This document shows positions 30,726 through 39,443 of a DNA stretch of 64,000 bases, one piece after another. The first letter of the stretch is position 1. Every line of letters starts with the position of its first letter. The DNA is from Nocardia kruczakiae NBRC 101016. GTDB taxonomy: Bacteria > Actinomycetota > Actinomycetes > Mycobacteriales > Mycobacteriaceae. Under the pieces are notes generated by a model, which was not told the origin of the DNA, ran no database searches, and saw only the letters and a program-made list of their open reading frames with translations. The DNA is taken from assembly GCF_001612965.1 (NCBI RefSeq), contig NZ_BDBL01000027.1, positions 1 to 64,000 on the forward strand, written 5' to 3'. The position numbers and the translations under genes were made by a program.

Positions 30726-31355
30726 TCAGGCCTCGACCTCCCACACGAATCCGTCGGGATCGGTGAAGGAACCGAGCGGGCTGGTGACGGCGATCCGATG
30801 CGATCCGGAACCCTCGGCCGGGACGCCCGCGTCCTTGGCGGCGGCCTTGCGTCCGTAGAGCGCGAGCTTGACCGACCCGGCCGGCGACTCGAATTCGGCG
30901 TACTTGCCGCCGAAGCTCTTCGCCACGGTCAGGCCGCGTTCGACGTAGAACTGCTTGGTCGCCTTGACGCTGTCGACCCCGAGCAGCAGGACGAAATCGT
31001 CGACCTCGCGGGCGGCCGGTCCGGTGTCCTTCTTCGCCGAGGTCGCGATCTTCCAGACCGCGCCGTCGGGGGCCTGCACGACGCCGCCGTAGCCCCAGAA
31101 ACTCTTCTTGGCCGGCTTCACCGTCGTCGCGCCTGCCGCGACCGCGGAACCGATGAAGCTGTCGACGGTGCTCGGCTGGGACACCACGAGGGAGAGGATG
31201 TATCCGCGGAAGCCGGTGGTCTCCGCGTCCGACTTGCGGACCCGCAGCCGGTCGCCGAGACCGAACGCGGATTCGTAGAAGGCCGCGGCGGCAGCCGGGT
31301 CCGGGGTCTCGACGACGACCGATGCGATGGTGCTCTGAGCAGTGGTGATGTTCAT
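30726..31355 (-). CDS. VOC-family (glyoxalase-like) protein
   Basis: A 209-residue protein built of two betaalphabetabetabeta halves: VVVETPDPAAAAAFYESAFGL and DFVLLLGVDSVKATKQFYVERGL. It ends in the familiar FTDPDGFVWEVEA, whose Glu could be a metal ligand. Enzymatic or resistance role unknown. Its ATG overlaps the MFS stop (ATGA at 31352-31355), so it is co-translated with the exporter and may bind or modify the same compound. Confidence 0.85.
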   Translation of the reverse strand: MNITTAQSTIASVVVETPDPAAAAAFYESAFGLGDRLRVRKSDAETTGFRGYILSLVVSQPSTVDSFIGSAVAAGATTVKPAKKSFWGYGGVVQAPDGAVWKIATSAKKDTGPAAREVDDFVLLLGVDSVKATKQFYVERGLTVAKSFGGKYAEFESPAGSVKLALYGRKAAAKDAGVPAEGSGSHRIAVTSPLGSFTDPDGFVWEVEA

Positions 31356-32560
31356 GTCGAAGACGTTATCGGCGATCGCGGGTGGGTCGCTTCTCGATTC
31401 CTGATCACTCCGGGAGCCCCCGCGATCGCCCACACCGCGACGCCGCCGACCGCGAAGGCGGCGCCGAGAATGCTCGACCCGGTCCATCCGGCCGCGGAGT
31501 ACGCGGCGGTCGTGGCGGCCGCGCCGAGTGCCGAACCGACCGAATAGAAGAGCATGTAGGTGCCGATGATGCTGCTGGTCCGGTCGGGGTGGGCGGCGGT
31601 GAGCAGGTGCTGATTGCCCACATGCACGGCTTGGACGGCGAAATCGAGGACGATCACCCCTGCGACGAGCAGCCACAGCGACCACGACCCTTGCGCCGTG
31701 GCCAGCCATGAGACGGCCAGCAGGACCAGTGCCGCCCCGGTGATCGGGTGCGCGAAACCGCGGTCGGCCCAGCGTCCGGCCCGGCCCGCACCCAGGGCGC
31801 CCGCCAGCCCCGCGAGCCCGAACAAGCCGATCCGCGCGGTGTCGAGATGCCACGGCGAGGCCGCGAGCGGGAGCGCCAGGCCGCTCCAGAGCGTGCCGAA
31901 GGAGGCGAACAGGAAGAAGGCGATCAGGCCGCGCGAGAGGAGGAGCCGGTCACCGAACAGCGTGCGCGAGGTGTGCAGCACCTGCCGGTAGGGGGTGCGG
32001 CCGGTGCGGATGTCGGCCGGTAGGAGCACAAGAACGAGGCTTGCCAGCGCGACGAGAAGGACGGCCCAGACGGCGTAGACGATGCGCCAGCCCCAGCCGG
32101 TGGCCAGAGCACCGGCGACGATGCGCGCACCGAGAATGCCGACGACGACGCCGGAGGTCACCATGCCCAGGGTGCGTCCGCGCTGCTGCGGTGCCGACAC
32201 GGCCGCCGCGTAGGCGACCGTCGTCTGCACCACGACCGCGAACAGGCCGGCCAGCGCCAGTCCGGCGAGCAGCACCCACGTGCGTGTCGCGGTCGCGGCG
32301 ATCACGACCCCCACCGCGGTGAGCAGCAGATGTGCGGCGATGAGCTTGCGCCGGTCGATCGTGTCACCCAGGGGAACGAGGAAGACCAATCCGGCCAGGT
32401 ACCCGAGTTGCCCGGCGGTGACGATCCATCCCAGGTCGCCGGCCGGCACGCCCAGGTCGTCGCCGATCTGCGTGAGTATCGGCTGGGCAGAGTAGACGGT
32501 CGCGACCGACACCGCGCAGATCGCGGCGAACAGTAGGCGCCGCCCGAGAGGTAGGAACAC
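31352..32560 (-). CDS. MFS transporter, drug-efflux type
   Basis: A 402-residue, 12-helix major facilitator. YSAQPILTQIGDDLGVPAGDLGWIVTAGQLGYLAGLVFLVPLGD is the helix 1-2 region with the GxLxD-type loop, and RGRTLGMVTSGVVVGILGARIVAGAL is the motif C region typical of proton antiporters. The start is GTG at 32560. It is divergent from an HxlR regulator and coupled to a VOC protein, a resistance-like arrangement. The substrate is unknown. Confidence 0.9.
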   Translation of the reverse strand: MFLPLGRRLLFAAICAVSVATVYSAQPILTQIGDDLGVPAGDLGWIVTAGQLGYLAGLVFLVPLGDTIDRRKLIAAHLLLTAVGVVIAATATRTWVLLAGLALAGLFAVVVQTTVAYAAAVSAPQQRGRTLGMVTSGVVVGILGARIVAGALATGWGWRIVYAVWAVLLVALASLVLVLLPADIRTGRTPYRQVLHTSRTLFGDRLLLSRGLIAFFLFASFGTLWSGLALPLAASPWHLDTARIGLFGLAGLAGALGAGRAGRWADRGFAHPITGAALVLLAVSWLATAQGSWSLWLLVAGVIVLDFAVQAVHVGNQHLLTAAHPDRTSSIIGTYMLFYSVGSALGAAATTAAYSAAGWTGSSILGAAFAVGGVAVWAIAGAPGVIRNREATHPRSPITSST

Positions 32561-32573
32561 CGAGACTCCAAAT

Positions 32574-32592
32574 CAGTAGCGTTTTGCAACTG
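32574..32592. promoter_or_regulatory. candidate HxlR operator
   Basis: CAGTAGC-GTTTT-GCAACTG is an imperfect palindrome (one mismatch) between the MFS and HxlR start codons. A related piece, AATCAGCAACC, recurs at about 32618-32628. An AT-rich patch in an otherwise G+C-rich region supports promoter and operator activity, but the assignment to HxlR is inferred from position only. Confidence 0.35.
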
Positions 32593-32644
32593 TTCGAACG
32601 GTACGTCACAATGGTTTCAATCAGCAACCGTTGAGGAGGGCGTG

Positions 32645-33097
32645 ATGACTCAGCCGGTACTCGCCGACACCGCGTGGACCGATCCGGCGTGTCCGGTCGC
32701 GCGCACGCTCGACCTGGTCGGCGATCGGTGGAGTCTGCTGATCGTCCGCGACGCGATGGACGGCGCCCGGGCATTCCGGGATTTCCAGCAGGCCACCGGA
32801 ATTGCGCGCAACATCCTCACCGACCGGCTCCGCAGACTGGTCGCGCGCGGCATCCTCGAACGCACGCCGGGGCCGTCGGGCCGGCGGCACATCTACACCC
32901 TCACTCCGGCCGGCCGGGATCTGTTCACCGTCGTCGTCGCCTTGCGGCAGTGGGGTGAGCGGCACGCGTTCGGCCCGGCCGAGGAACATTCCGTGCTCGT
33001 CGACGAACACGGTGTCCCGATTCCCGAGCTGCGGCCCGCGAGTTCGGGCGGCGGCGCCGTGGACTCGGAAACGACCTTCGTGCGCAAGGCGGGCTGA
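32645..33097 (+). CDS. HxlR-family transcriptional regulator
   Basis: A 150-residue winged-helix protein. CPVARTLDLVGDRWSLLIVRDAMDGARAF is the diagnostic HxlR opening with its conserved Cys, followed by the recognition helix in IARNILTDRLRRLVARGIL and the wing GRRHIYTLTPAGRDL. The conserved Cys can sense oxidants or electrophiles in relatives. The ATG at 32645 sits five bases after GAGGAGG. It is divergent from the MFS-VOC operon and is its likely regulator. Confidence 0.92.
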   Translation: MTQPVLADTAWTDPACPVARTLDLVGDRWSLLIVRDAMDGARAFRDFQQATGIARNILTDRLRRLVARGILERTPGPSGRRHIYTLTPAGRDLFTVVVALRQWGERHAFGPAEEHSVLVDEHGVPIPELRPASSGGGAVDSETTFVRKAG

Positions 33098-33298
33098 GCG
33101 CGTCGACTCCGTCACAGTCGGGCAGCCATGATCCCGGACCCGGGCTGAGCGACTTTTTCGCCGCCGACCAGCGGATGGAGGTCGACCATCCCCGCCCGGC
33201 CGCGCCGGGCCCGCGCCGTGAGCGGGTAATCGTCCGATTGAGCACCGCCGCGCTGGGTAGGCGTTGCATGTCAGGAAATTGCGACGGAAGGGGACTCC

Positions 33299-33544
33299 GT
33301 GTCCGACCACAACAGTGGCCCGCGTGAGGGCATCAAGGGCGTCGTCGAGGATGTGAAGGGTAAGGCCAAAGAGGCTGCCGGCATCGTCACCGGCAACAAC
33401 GACCTCGAGTCGGAGGGCCGCGCGCAGCAGGACAAGGCCGAATCGCAACGCGAGGCGGCCGAGAAGGAGGCGCAGGCCGAGCGGGCTCGGGCCGAGGCCA
33501 AGGTCGACGAGGCGCGTCAGCAGTCCCACCAGCAGGGAAGCTAG
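33299..33544 (+). CDS. CsbD-family stress protein
   Basis: An 81-residue, highly charged protein. The N-terminal half has the CsbD pattern (GIKGVVEDVKGKAKEAAGIVTGNNDLESEGRAQQ broken by glycines). The rest is a long Glu/Ala/Arg/Gln helix probably forming a coiled coil. CsbD proteins are induced by general stress in other bacteria; the biochemical role is unknown. GTG start with GGAAGGGG five bases upstream. The next small gene follows after 41 bases. Confidence 0.88.
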   Translation: MSDHNSGPREGIKGVVEDVKGKAKEAAGIVTGNNDLESEGRAQQDKAESQREAAEKEAQAERARAEAKVDEARQQSHQQGS

Positions 33545-33585
33545 TTTCCCGACCGCTCACCCGTTCCGTGCCGGAGGAGGTTCTC

Positions 33586-33744
33586 GTGGTTTCACACGAC
33601 GTCATCGCCCAGCTTCGCCAGGACATCACCACTGCGTCCGATGCCGGAGACGAGGCCGAAGTGCAACGGCTGCAACGCGAACTCGACACCGCGCTGCAGG
33701 CATATCGCGAAAGCGGAGACGACGCGGAACGGGAAGCGGAATGA
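33586..33744 (+). CDS. 52-residue charged helical protein
   Basis: Starts with GTG at 33586 behind a near-perfect GGAGGAGG six bases upstream. The product is nearly all amphipathic helix (IAQLRQDITTASDAG, EVQRLQRELDTALQAYRES) and acidic at the end. It follows the CsbD gene and precedes cinA on the same strand with short gaps, so the three are probably one stress-related transcript. No family recognised. The strength of the ribosome site is the main support. Confidence 0.6.
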   Translation: MVSHDVIAQLRQDITTASDAGDEAEVQRLQRELDTALQAYRESGDDAEREAE

Positions 33745-33775
33745 GCGACACCGTGGCCGCCCGGGAGGCGGGGCG

Positions 33776-34240
33776 ATGACCGAGGGTGCCGCCGAGCGGA
33801 TCGCCGAACTGGCCGCAGCGGCCGGTTCGACGATCGCGGTGGCGGAGTCACTGACCTCGGGCAAGATCGCCGCCGCCCTCGGCGCGGCACCGGATGCGGG
33901 ACAGTGGTTCCGCGGCGGGGTCGTCGCCTACAGTCCGGAGGTCAAACGATCCGTCCTGGATATGCCCGATGTCCCCGTGGTGTCGCGGCCGGCCGCGGAG
34001 GCGCTGGCGGCGAATGTGCGCAAACTGCTCGGCGCGAGCTATTCGGTCGCGGTCACCGGCGTCGGTGGCCCCGAACCGAGTGACGGCGAAGAGCCCGGCA
34101 CGGTGTGGTTCGCCACCGCCTCCGAGACCGCGGTCACCGCGTGCCGGGCCGAATTCGACGGTGAACCGGAAGAGGTCCTCGAGCAGACGGTGCGCTTCGC
34201 GCTCGGCTGTCTGCTGGACCGTCTGACCGTCGATCGATAA
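33776..34240 (+). CDS. cinA: CinA C-terminal-domain protein (NMN amidohydrolase family)
   Basis: A 154-residue stand-alone CinA/PncC domain. In other bacteria this domain deamidates nicotinamide mononucleotide to nicotinate mononucleotide in pyridine nucleotide recycling. Signatures are AVAESLTSGKIAAAL, FRGGVVAYSPEVKRSVL and AVTGVGGPEPSDGEEPGTVWF. There is no N-terminal COG1058 domain, which is usual for the stand-alone type. It lies 31 bases after the small helical protein on the same strand. Confidence 0.9.
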   Translation: MTEGAAERIAELAAAAGSTIAVAESLTSGKIAAALGAAPDAGQWFRGGVVAYSPEVKRSVLDMPDVPVVSRPAAEALAANVRKLLGASYSVAVTGVGGPEPSDGEEPGTVWFATASETAVTACRAEFDGEPEEVLEQTVRFALGCLLDRLTVDR

Positions 34241-34392
34241 ACGGTCCGCGGACGACCACACCGTCCGCAAGGTTCGCAACTTCGCCGAATCCATTACGCA
34301 GAACTAGGCAGTTGCAACGTATTTCGACGGGTACCCGTCCTGAGTAGCGTCCGAATCATGCGATTCGACGACGTACTCGGGAGGTCCCGGCT

Positions 34393-35898
34393 GTGAAGAA
34401 TCACCTCGTTCGCACGCACCGCTCGGCGGATGTGTTCCCGCGGACGGAACATCTCGCGTGGCGGATCGCCGAGGTCGCCACGGATCCGGTCGCGGTGGCG
34501 CCGGACACCGAGGAGATGATCGTCAACCGGATCATCGACAATGCCGCGGTCGCCGCCGCCTCGATCACCCGGCGCCCGGTGGCCGACGCCCGGGCGCAGG
34601 CCCTGGCACACCCGTATCGACCGGGCTCCTCGGTGTTCGGTGTGCTCGGGACGTATTCGCCGGAGTGGGCGGCCTGGGCCAACGGTGTCGCGGTGCGCGA
34701 ACTGGATTTCCACGACACATTTCTCGCCGCCGAATACTCCCATCCGGGCGACAACATCCCGCCGATTCTGGCCGCCGCCCAACATGCCGGACGCAGCGGC
34801 CGCGATCTCGTTCGCGGTCTGGCCACCGGCTACGAGATCCAGATCGATCTGGTGCGGGCGATCTGCCTGCACGAACACAAGATCGACCACGTCGCACACC
34901 TGGGCCCCTCGGCCGCCGCCGGCATCGGTACCGCGCTCGGCCTCGACACCGAAACCATCTATCAGGCCATCGGTCAGGCGTTGCACACCACGACCGCGAC
35001 CCGGCAGTCCCGCAAGGGGGAGATCTCCAGCTGGAAGGCCTATGCGCCGGCCTTCGCGGGAAAGATGGCCATCGAAGCCGTCGACCGGGCCATGCGCGGC
35101 GAGGGTGCGCCCGCTCCCATCTGGGAGGGCGAGGACGGGGTGATCGCCCGATTGCTGTCCGGCCCCGACGCCGAGTATTCGGTACCGCTGCCGGGTCCGG
35201 GCGAGCCGAAGCGAGCGATCCTCGACTCCTACACCAAGGAGCATTCGGCCGAATATCAAAGCCAGGCGCCGATCGATCTGGCACGGCGTATGCGCGCCCG
35301 CATCGGAGACCTCGAGGAAGTGGCCTCGATCGTGTTGCATACCAGCCACCACACTCACGTGGTGATCGGCACCGGCTCCGGCGATCCACAGAAATTCGAT
35401 CCCGCGGCTTCGCGGGAAACCCTCGACCACTCGGTCATGTACATTTTCGCGGTCGCGCTGCAGGACGGGACCTGGCATCACGAGCGGTCCTACGCACCCG
35501 AGCGTGCCCGCCGGCCCGACACGGTCGCGCTGTGGCACAAGATCTCCACCGCCGAGGACCCCGAATGGACCCGGCGGTATCACTCCGCCGATCCCGCCGA
35601 GAAGGCGTTCGGCGCCCGCGCCGAGGTGACGCTGACCAGCGGTGAGGTGATCGTCGACGAACTCGCGGTCGCCGACGCCCACCCGCTGGGTGCGCGGCCG
35701 TTCGCCCGCGAGCAGTACATCGCCAAATTCCGCACCCTCGCCGAGGGAGTGGTCGACGCGGCCGAACAGGACCGCTTCCTCGACGCCGCGCAGCGGGCGG
35801 GCTCGCTCGCGCCGGGCGAACTGGCGCAGCTGACATTCGCGGTGTCCGACGAGGTGCTCGCCCGCGCCCCGAAATCGCCGAAGGGATTGTTCCGATGA
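34393..35898 (+). CDS. prpD: 2-methylcitrate dehydratase
   Basis: Dehydrates 2-methylcitrate to 2-methyl-cis-aconitate in propionyl-CoA catabolism. The 501-residue MmgE/PrpD-fold protein contains RELDFHDTFLAAEYSHPGDNI, LATGYEIQIDLV, HKIDHVAHLGPSAAAG and GEISSWKAYAPAFAGKMA, all typical of PrpD. The GTG start follows GGGAGGTCCC. It is first of prpDBC and overlaps prpB by four bases. About 110 and 75 bases upstream are TTCGCAAC and GTTGCAAC, which resemble half-sites of PrpR/RamB-type regulators; no prpR gene is in the window. Confidence 0.93.
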   Translation: MKNHLVRTHRSADVFPRTEHLAWRIAEVATDPVAVAPDTEEMIVNRIIDNAAVAAASITRRPVADARAQALAHPYRPGSSVFGVLGTYSPEWAAWANGVAVRELDFHDTFLAAEYSHPGDNIPPILAAAQHAGRSGRDLVRGLATGYEIQIDLVRAICLHEHKIDHVAHLGPSAAAGIGTALGLDTETIYQAIGQALHTTTATRQSRKGEISSWKAYAPAFAGKMAIEAVDRAMRGEGAPAPIWEGEDGVIARLLSGPDAEYSVPLPGPGEPKRAILDSYTKEHSAEYQSQAPIDLARRMRARIGDLEEVASIVLHTSHHTHVVIGTGSGDPQKFDPAASRETLDHSVMYIFAVALQDGTWHHERSYAPERARRPDTVALWHKISTAEDPEWTRRYHSADPAEKAFGARAEVTLTSGEVIVDELAVADAHPLGARPFAREQYIAKFRTLAEGVVDAAEQDRFLDAAQRAGSLAPGELAQLTFAVSDEVLARAPKSPKGLFR

Positions 35899-36809
35899 GC
35901 GGATTGCTCGCCGCCACCACCTCCGCCGCAGACAAACGCGTCGCCTTCCGCGCCGGACTCGCCTCGGGGACGATCCAGCGGTTCCCCGGTGCCTTCAATC
36001 CGTTGGTGGCCAAGCTGATTCAGGAAATCGGGTTCGAAGGGGTCTACGTCTCGGGTGCGGTGGTGTCGGCGGAACTGGGGCTGCCCGATATCGGGCTCAC
36101 CACGCTGACCGAGGTCGCGGCCCGCGGCGGGCAGGTCGCCCGGGTGACCGACCTGCCGGTGCTCATCGACGCCGACACCGGCTTCGGCGAGCCGATGAAC
36201 GCCGCCCGCACCGTGACACTGCTCGAGGATGCCGGACTCGCGGGCTGCCACCTGGAGGATCAGGTGAATCCCAAGCGCTGCGGTCACCTCGACGGCAAGG
36301 CCGTCGTGCCTGCCGACGAGATGGTGCGTCGCCTGCGCGCGGCCGTCTCGGCGCGGCGGGACCCGAATTTCGTGATCTGCGCCCGCACCGACGCCGCCGG
36401 AATCGAAGGCATCGACGCGGCGATCGACCGCGCCCGCGCCTACGCCGACGCCGGGGCCGACCTGATTTTCACCGAAGCACTCGGCGGCGCAGCCGATTTC
36501 GAGAAATTCCGGGCCGCGGTCGCGATTCCGCTGCTGGCCAATATGACCGAGTTCGGCAAATCCGAACTGTTGCCGGCGCGGACACTGGAATCCATCGGCT
36601 ACAACGCCGTGATCTATCCGGTGTCCACCCTGCGCCTGGCGATGTGGGCGGCCGAGACCGGGCTGCGCGAAATTTACGAGGCCGGCACCCAGGCGGGATT
36701 GCTGGATCGGATGCAATCTCGCAGCCGCCTCTACGAGCTGTTGCAGTACGAGCGCTACAACGAATTCGATTCCGACATCTTCACATTCACCCTGGGAAGG
36801 AACCAGTGA
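35895..36809 (+). CDS. prpB: 2-methylisocitrate lyase
   Basis: Splits 2-methylisocitrate into pyruvate and succinate. The 304-residue isocitrate-lyase-superfamily protein has the active-site KRCGH (127-131), YVSGAVVSAELGLPD at the top of the barrel, IDADTGFGEP and CHLEDQ for magnesium binding. ATGA overlap with prpD and a TGATG overlap with prpC show tight coupling within the operon. Confidence 0.95.
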   Translation: MSGLLAATTSAADKRVAFRAGLASGTIQRFPGAFNPLVAKLIQEIGFEGVYVSGAVVSAELGLPDIGLTTLTEVAARGGQVARVTDLPVLIDADTGFGEPMNAARTVTLLEDAGLAGCHLEDQVNPKRCGHLDGKAVVPADEMVRRLRAAVSARRDPNFVICARTDAAGIEGIDAAIDRARAYADAGADLIFTEALGGAADFEKFRAAVAIPLLANMTEFGKSELLPARTLESIGYNAVIYPVSTLRLAMWAAETGLREIYEAGTQAGLLDRMQSRSRLYELLQYERYNEFDSDIFTFTLGRNQ

Positions 36810-37933
36810 TGACGATGGCCGCGACTCCGGCGATCAACAAGGGCCTGGCGGGCGTCGTCGTCGACACCACCGCGATTTCGAAGGTGGTGCCGGAAACGAA
36901 TTCGCTGACCTACCGGGGCTATGCCGTCCAGGATCTGGCGGCGCACTGCACGTTCGAGCACGTCGCCTACCTGCTGTGGTACGGGGAACTGCCGAACGAT
37001 GCTCAGCTGGAACGGTTCTGCCAGCAGGAACGGGCGGCCCGGCGAGCCGATCGGTCACTGCTGTCGCTGGTGACCAAACTGCCCGACACCTGCCATCCGA
37101 TGGATGTGGTCCGCACCGCGATCAGCTACCTCGGCGCCGAGGACCCGCTCGAGGACGACAATTCGCCGAAAGCCAACCGCGCCAAGGCGTTACGTATGCT
37201 GGCGGTGCTGCCGACCATCGTGGCCGCGGACCATCGCCGCCGGCACGGACTGGACCCGATCGCCCCGCATTCGCATCTGGGATATGCGCAGAACTTCCTG
37301 AACATGTGTTTCGGGGCGGTGCCGGCGCCGGAACTGGTACGGGCCTTCGAAGTGTCGCTGATTCTCTACGCGGAACACAGTTTCAACGCCTCCACGTTCG
37401 CGGCGCGGGTGGTGACCTCCACGCAGTCGGATATCTACAGCGCCGTCACCGCCGCCATCGGCGCGCTGAAGGGACCGCTGCACGGTGGCGCGAACGAGGC
37501 GGTCATGCGTGACATGCTCGATATCGGCGAGCCCGAGCGAGCCGAGGCATGGCTGCGGACGAAGCTGGCGGACAAGCAGAAGGTGATGGGCTTCGGCCAC
37601 CGGGTCTACAAGAACGGCGATTCCCGGGTGCCGACCATGAAGCGGGCGTTGCTCGATATCGCCGCCGCCACCGACGGCGGCCGATGGGTGCGGATGTACG
37701 ACATACTCGAACGCACGATGTCCGAGGCCACCGGGATCGCGCCGAACCTCGACTTCCCCACCGGCCCCGCGTATTACCTGCTCGGCTTCGACATCGAAAC
37801 CTTCACCCCGATCTTCGTCATGAGCCGGATCACCGGCTGGGCCGCCCACATCATCGAACAGGGCGCCTCGAACGCGCTGATCCGCCCGCTCAGCGAATAC
37901 GTCGGCGTCGAGCAGCGACCGGTTCTGACCTGA
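36809..37933 (+). CDS. prpC: 2-methylcitrate synthase / citrate synthase 2
   Basis: Condenses propionyl-CoA with oxaloacetate. The 374-residue citrate synthase has GLAGVVVDTTAISKV at its N-terminus, the short form typical of PrpC, then the catalytic histidines in LHGGANEAV and MGFGHRVYKNGDSR and the aspartate region APNLDFPTGPAYYLL. GGAAGG lies just upstream of the ATG at 36809, which overlaps the prpB stop. The operon context favours propionyl-CoA over acetyl-CoA. Confidence 0.94.
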   Translation: MTMAATPAINKGLAGVVVDTTAISKVVPETNSLTYRGYAVQDLAAHCTFEHVAYLLWYGELPNDAQLERFCQQERAARRADRSLLSLVTKLPDTCHPMDVVRTAISYLGAEDPLEDDNSPKANRAKALRMLAVLPTIVAADHRRRHGLDPIAPHSHLGYAQNFLNMCFGAVPAPELVRAFEVSLILYAEHSFNASTFAARVVTSTQSDIYSAVTAAIGALKGPLHGGANEAVMRDMLDIGEPERAEAWLRTKLADKQKVMGFGHRVYKNGDSRVPTMKRALLDIAAATDGGRWVRMYDILERTMSEATGIAPNLDFPTGPAYYLLGFDIETFTPIFVMSRITGWAAHIIEQGASNALIRPLSEYVGVEQRPVLT

Positions 37934-37957
37934 CCGGTCCGGCGGGTGGCGGATGAA

Positions 37958-39403
37958 TCAGCCGTGCCGGATGCGAGGGGAGGCGAGGGCGGTCGGTGGG
38001 ACGTAGTCGCCGACCGCGTCGCGGTGCCACCACACATGGTCGCGGCGGAGTTCTTCGCGGGTGCTGAAACGGTAGAGGTAGTGCCGGATTCGCACGTGGG
38101 CGGGCGGGATGTCCGGAAAAGGATTGTGCCGCAACAGATGCAGGGTGGCCGGGTCGTTGGTCAGCAGTCGTCGCAGGAACGGGCCCAGCCAGGAGCGGGC
38201 GTAGATCGGGGAGATGGCGGCGAACCACATCAGCCAGTCCAGGCGCAGATGATAGGGCGCCCACTGGCGCGGCAACCGGTGCGGATCACCCGGCTTGCCC
38301 TTGAAATCGTATTCCTTCCATTCGGTGTGCTCGGTGATGTGCCGGTCCCGGGTGCCCTCCACCACCAGTTCCCAGCGCCGGCGCTCGATCCGCCCGAACG
38401 CGCCGTAGGTGTTCACCAGGTGGTACCGATTGAAGCTGGCGTTCATCTGCTGGTGCCCGGACAACAGGTTCCGGATCGGCCAATAGCTGAGCACGACCAC
38501 CGCGGCGGTGAAGGCGAGGACCACCGCGACGAACCACATCGGCGGGTCCGTGAACGCGGGCCGGTCGGGCAGCGGCAGGACGGTCGCGGCCGAGCGGGCG
38601 TCGATCGCGGTGCAGGCCAGCAGGATCGTCAGCCAGTTGAGCCAGGCGAAATTGCCGGACAGGACCAACCACAGCTGGGTGACCACGACGACCGTCGCGG
38701 CGATGCTCGCGACCGGCTGCGGAGTGAACAGCGCGAACGGCACGACCAGCTGCGCGATATGGTTCGCGGCCACCTCCACCCGGTGCAGCGGTCTGGGCAG
38801 GTGGTGGAACAGCCAGCTCAGCGGGCCGGGCATGGGCTGGGTTTCGTGGTGGTAGTACAGGCAGGTCAGATCGCGCCAGCAGGGGTCGCCGCGCAGTTTG
38901 ATCAACCCCGCGCCGAACTCCACCCGGAACAGCAGCCAGCGCGCCAGCCACAGCACGAGAATCGGTGGCGCGATGTGGTCGTTGCCGAGAAAGACCGCCA
39001 GGAATCCCGTCTCCAGCAGCAGCGATTCCCAGCCGAACGAATACCAGGCCTGGCCCACGTTGACGATCGACAGATACAGCACCCACGCCGCGAACCACAG
39101 CAGCATCGCCGCCCACAGCGGCACTCGATCGTCGGCCCCGGCCGCCAGGGCCGCCGCCAGCGCCGCCCCGGCCCAGGCGACACCGGCGAAGAACCGGTCC
39201 GAATAGTGCAGATGGAACAGGCTCGGCGAGCCCCGGAACGAGGAGCGGGCCAGGAACGCGGGCACCGGCAGCATGCCGTCGGCGCCGATGAGCGCCCGGA
39301 ACTGCCGCGCGGCGCCCACGAACGCGATCAGATAGACGACCGCGAGGCCGCGTTGGAACACCTCGCGCGCGAACCAGTAGCCGGGCGCCGTGAACCACTG
39401 CAT
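37958..39403 (-). CDS. lipase maturation factor (LMF1)-family membrane protein
   Basis: A 481-residue protein with about ten hydrophobic segments. It opens with MQWFTAPGYWFAREVFQRGLAVVYLIAFV. YSFGWESLLLETGFLAVFLG, FGAGLIKLRGDPCWRDLTCLYYHHETQPMPGPLSW and VNTYGAFGRIERRRWELVVEGT are hallmark LMF1 blocks. In animals LMF1 matures lipases in the ER; the bacterial role is unknown. It follows the thioesterase gene by 40 bases on the same strand and may share the TetR-controlled transcript. Confidence 0.88.
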   Translation of the reverse strand: MQWFTAPGYWFAREVFQRGLAVVYLIAFVGAARQFRALIGADGMLPVPAFLARSSFRGSPSLFHLHYSDRFFAGVAWAGAALAAALAAGADDRVPLWAAMLLWFAAWVLYLSIVNVGQAWYSFGWESLLLETGFLAVFLGNDHIAPPILVLWLARWLLFRVEFGAGLIKLRGDPCWRDLTCLYYHHETQPMPGPLSWLFHHLPRPLHRVEVAANHIAQLVVPFALFTPQPVASIAATVVVVTQLWLVLSGNFAWLNWLTILLACTAIDARSAATVLPLPDRPAFTDPPMWFVAVVLAFTAAVVVLSYWPIRNLLSGHQQMNASFNRYHLVNTYGAFGRIERRRWELVVEGTRDRHITEHTEWKEYDFKGKPGDPHRLPRQWAPYHLRLDWLMWFAAISPIYARSWLGPFLRRLLTNDPATLHLLRHNPFPDIPPAHVRIRHYLYRFSTREELRRDHVWWHRDAVGDYVPPTALASPRIRHG

Positions 39404-39443
39404 GGTCGGGGCATACCCGCTGCGGCCGGTCGCGATGCCGGGT

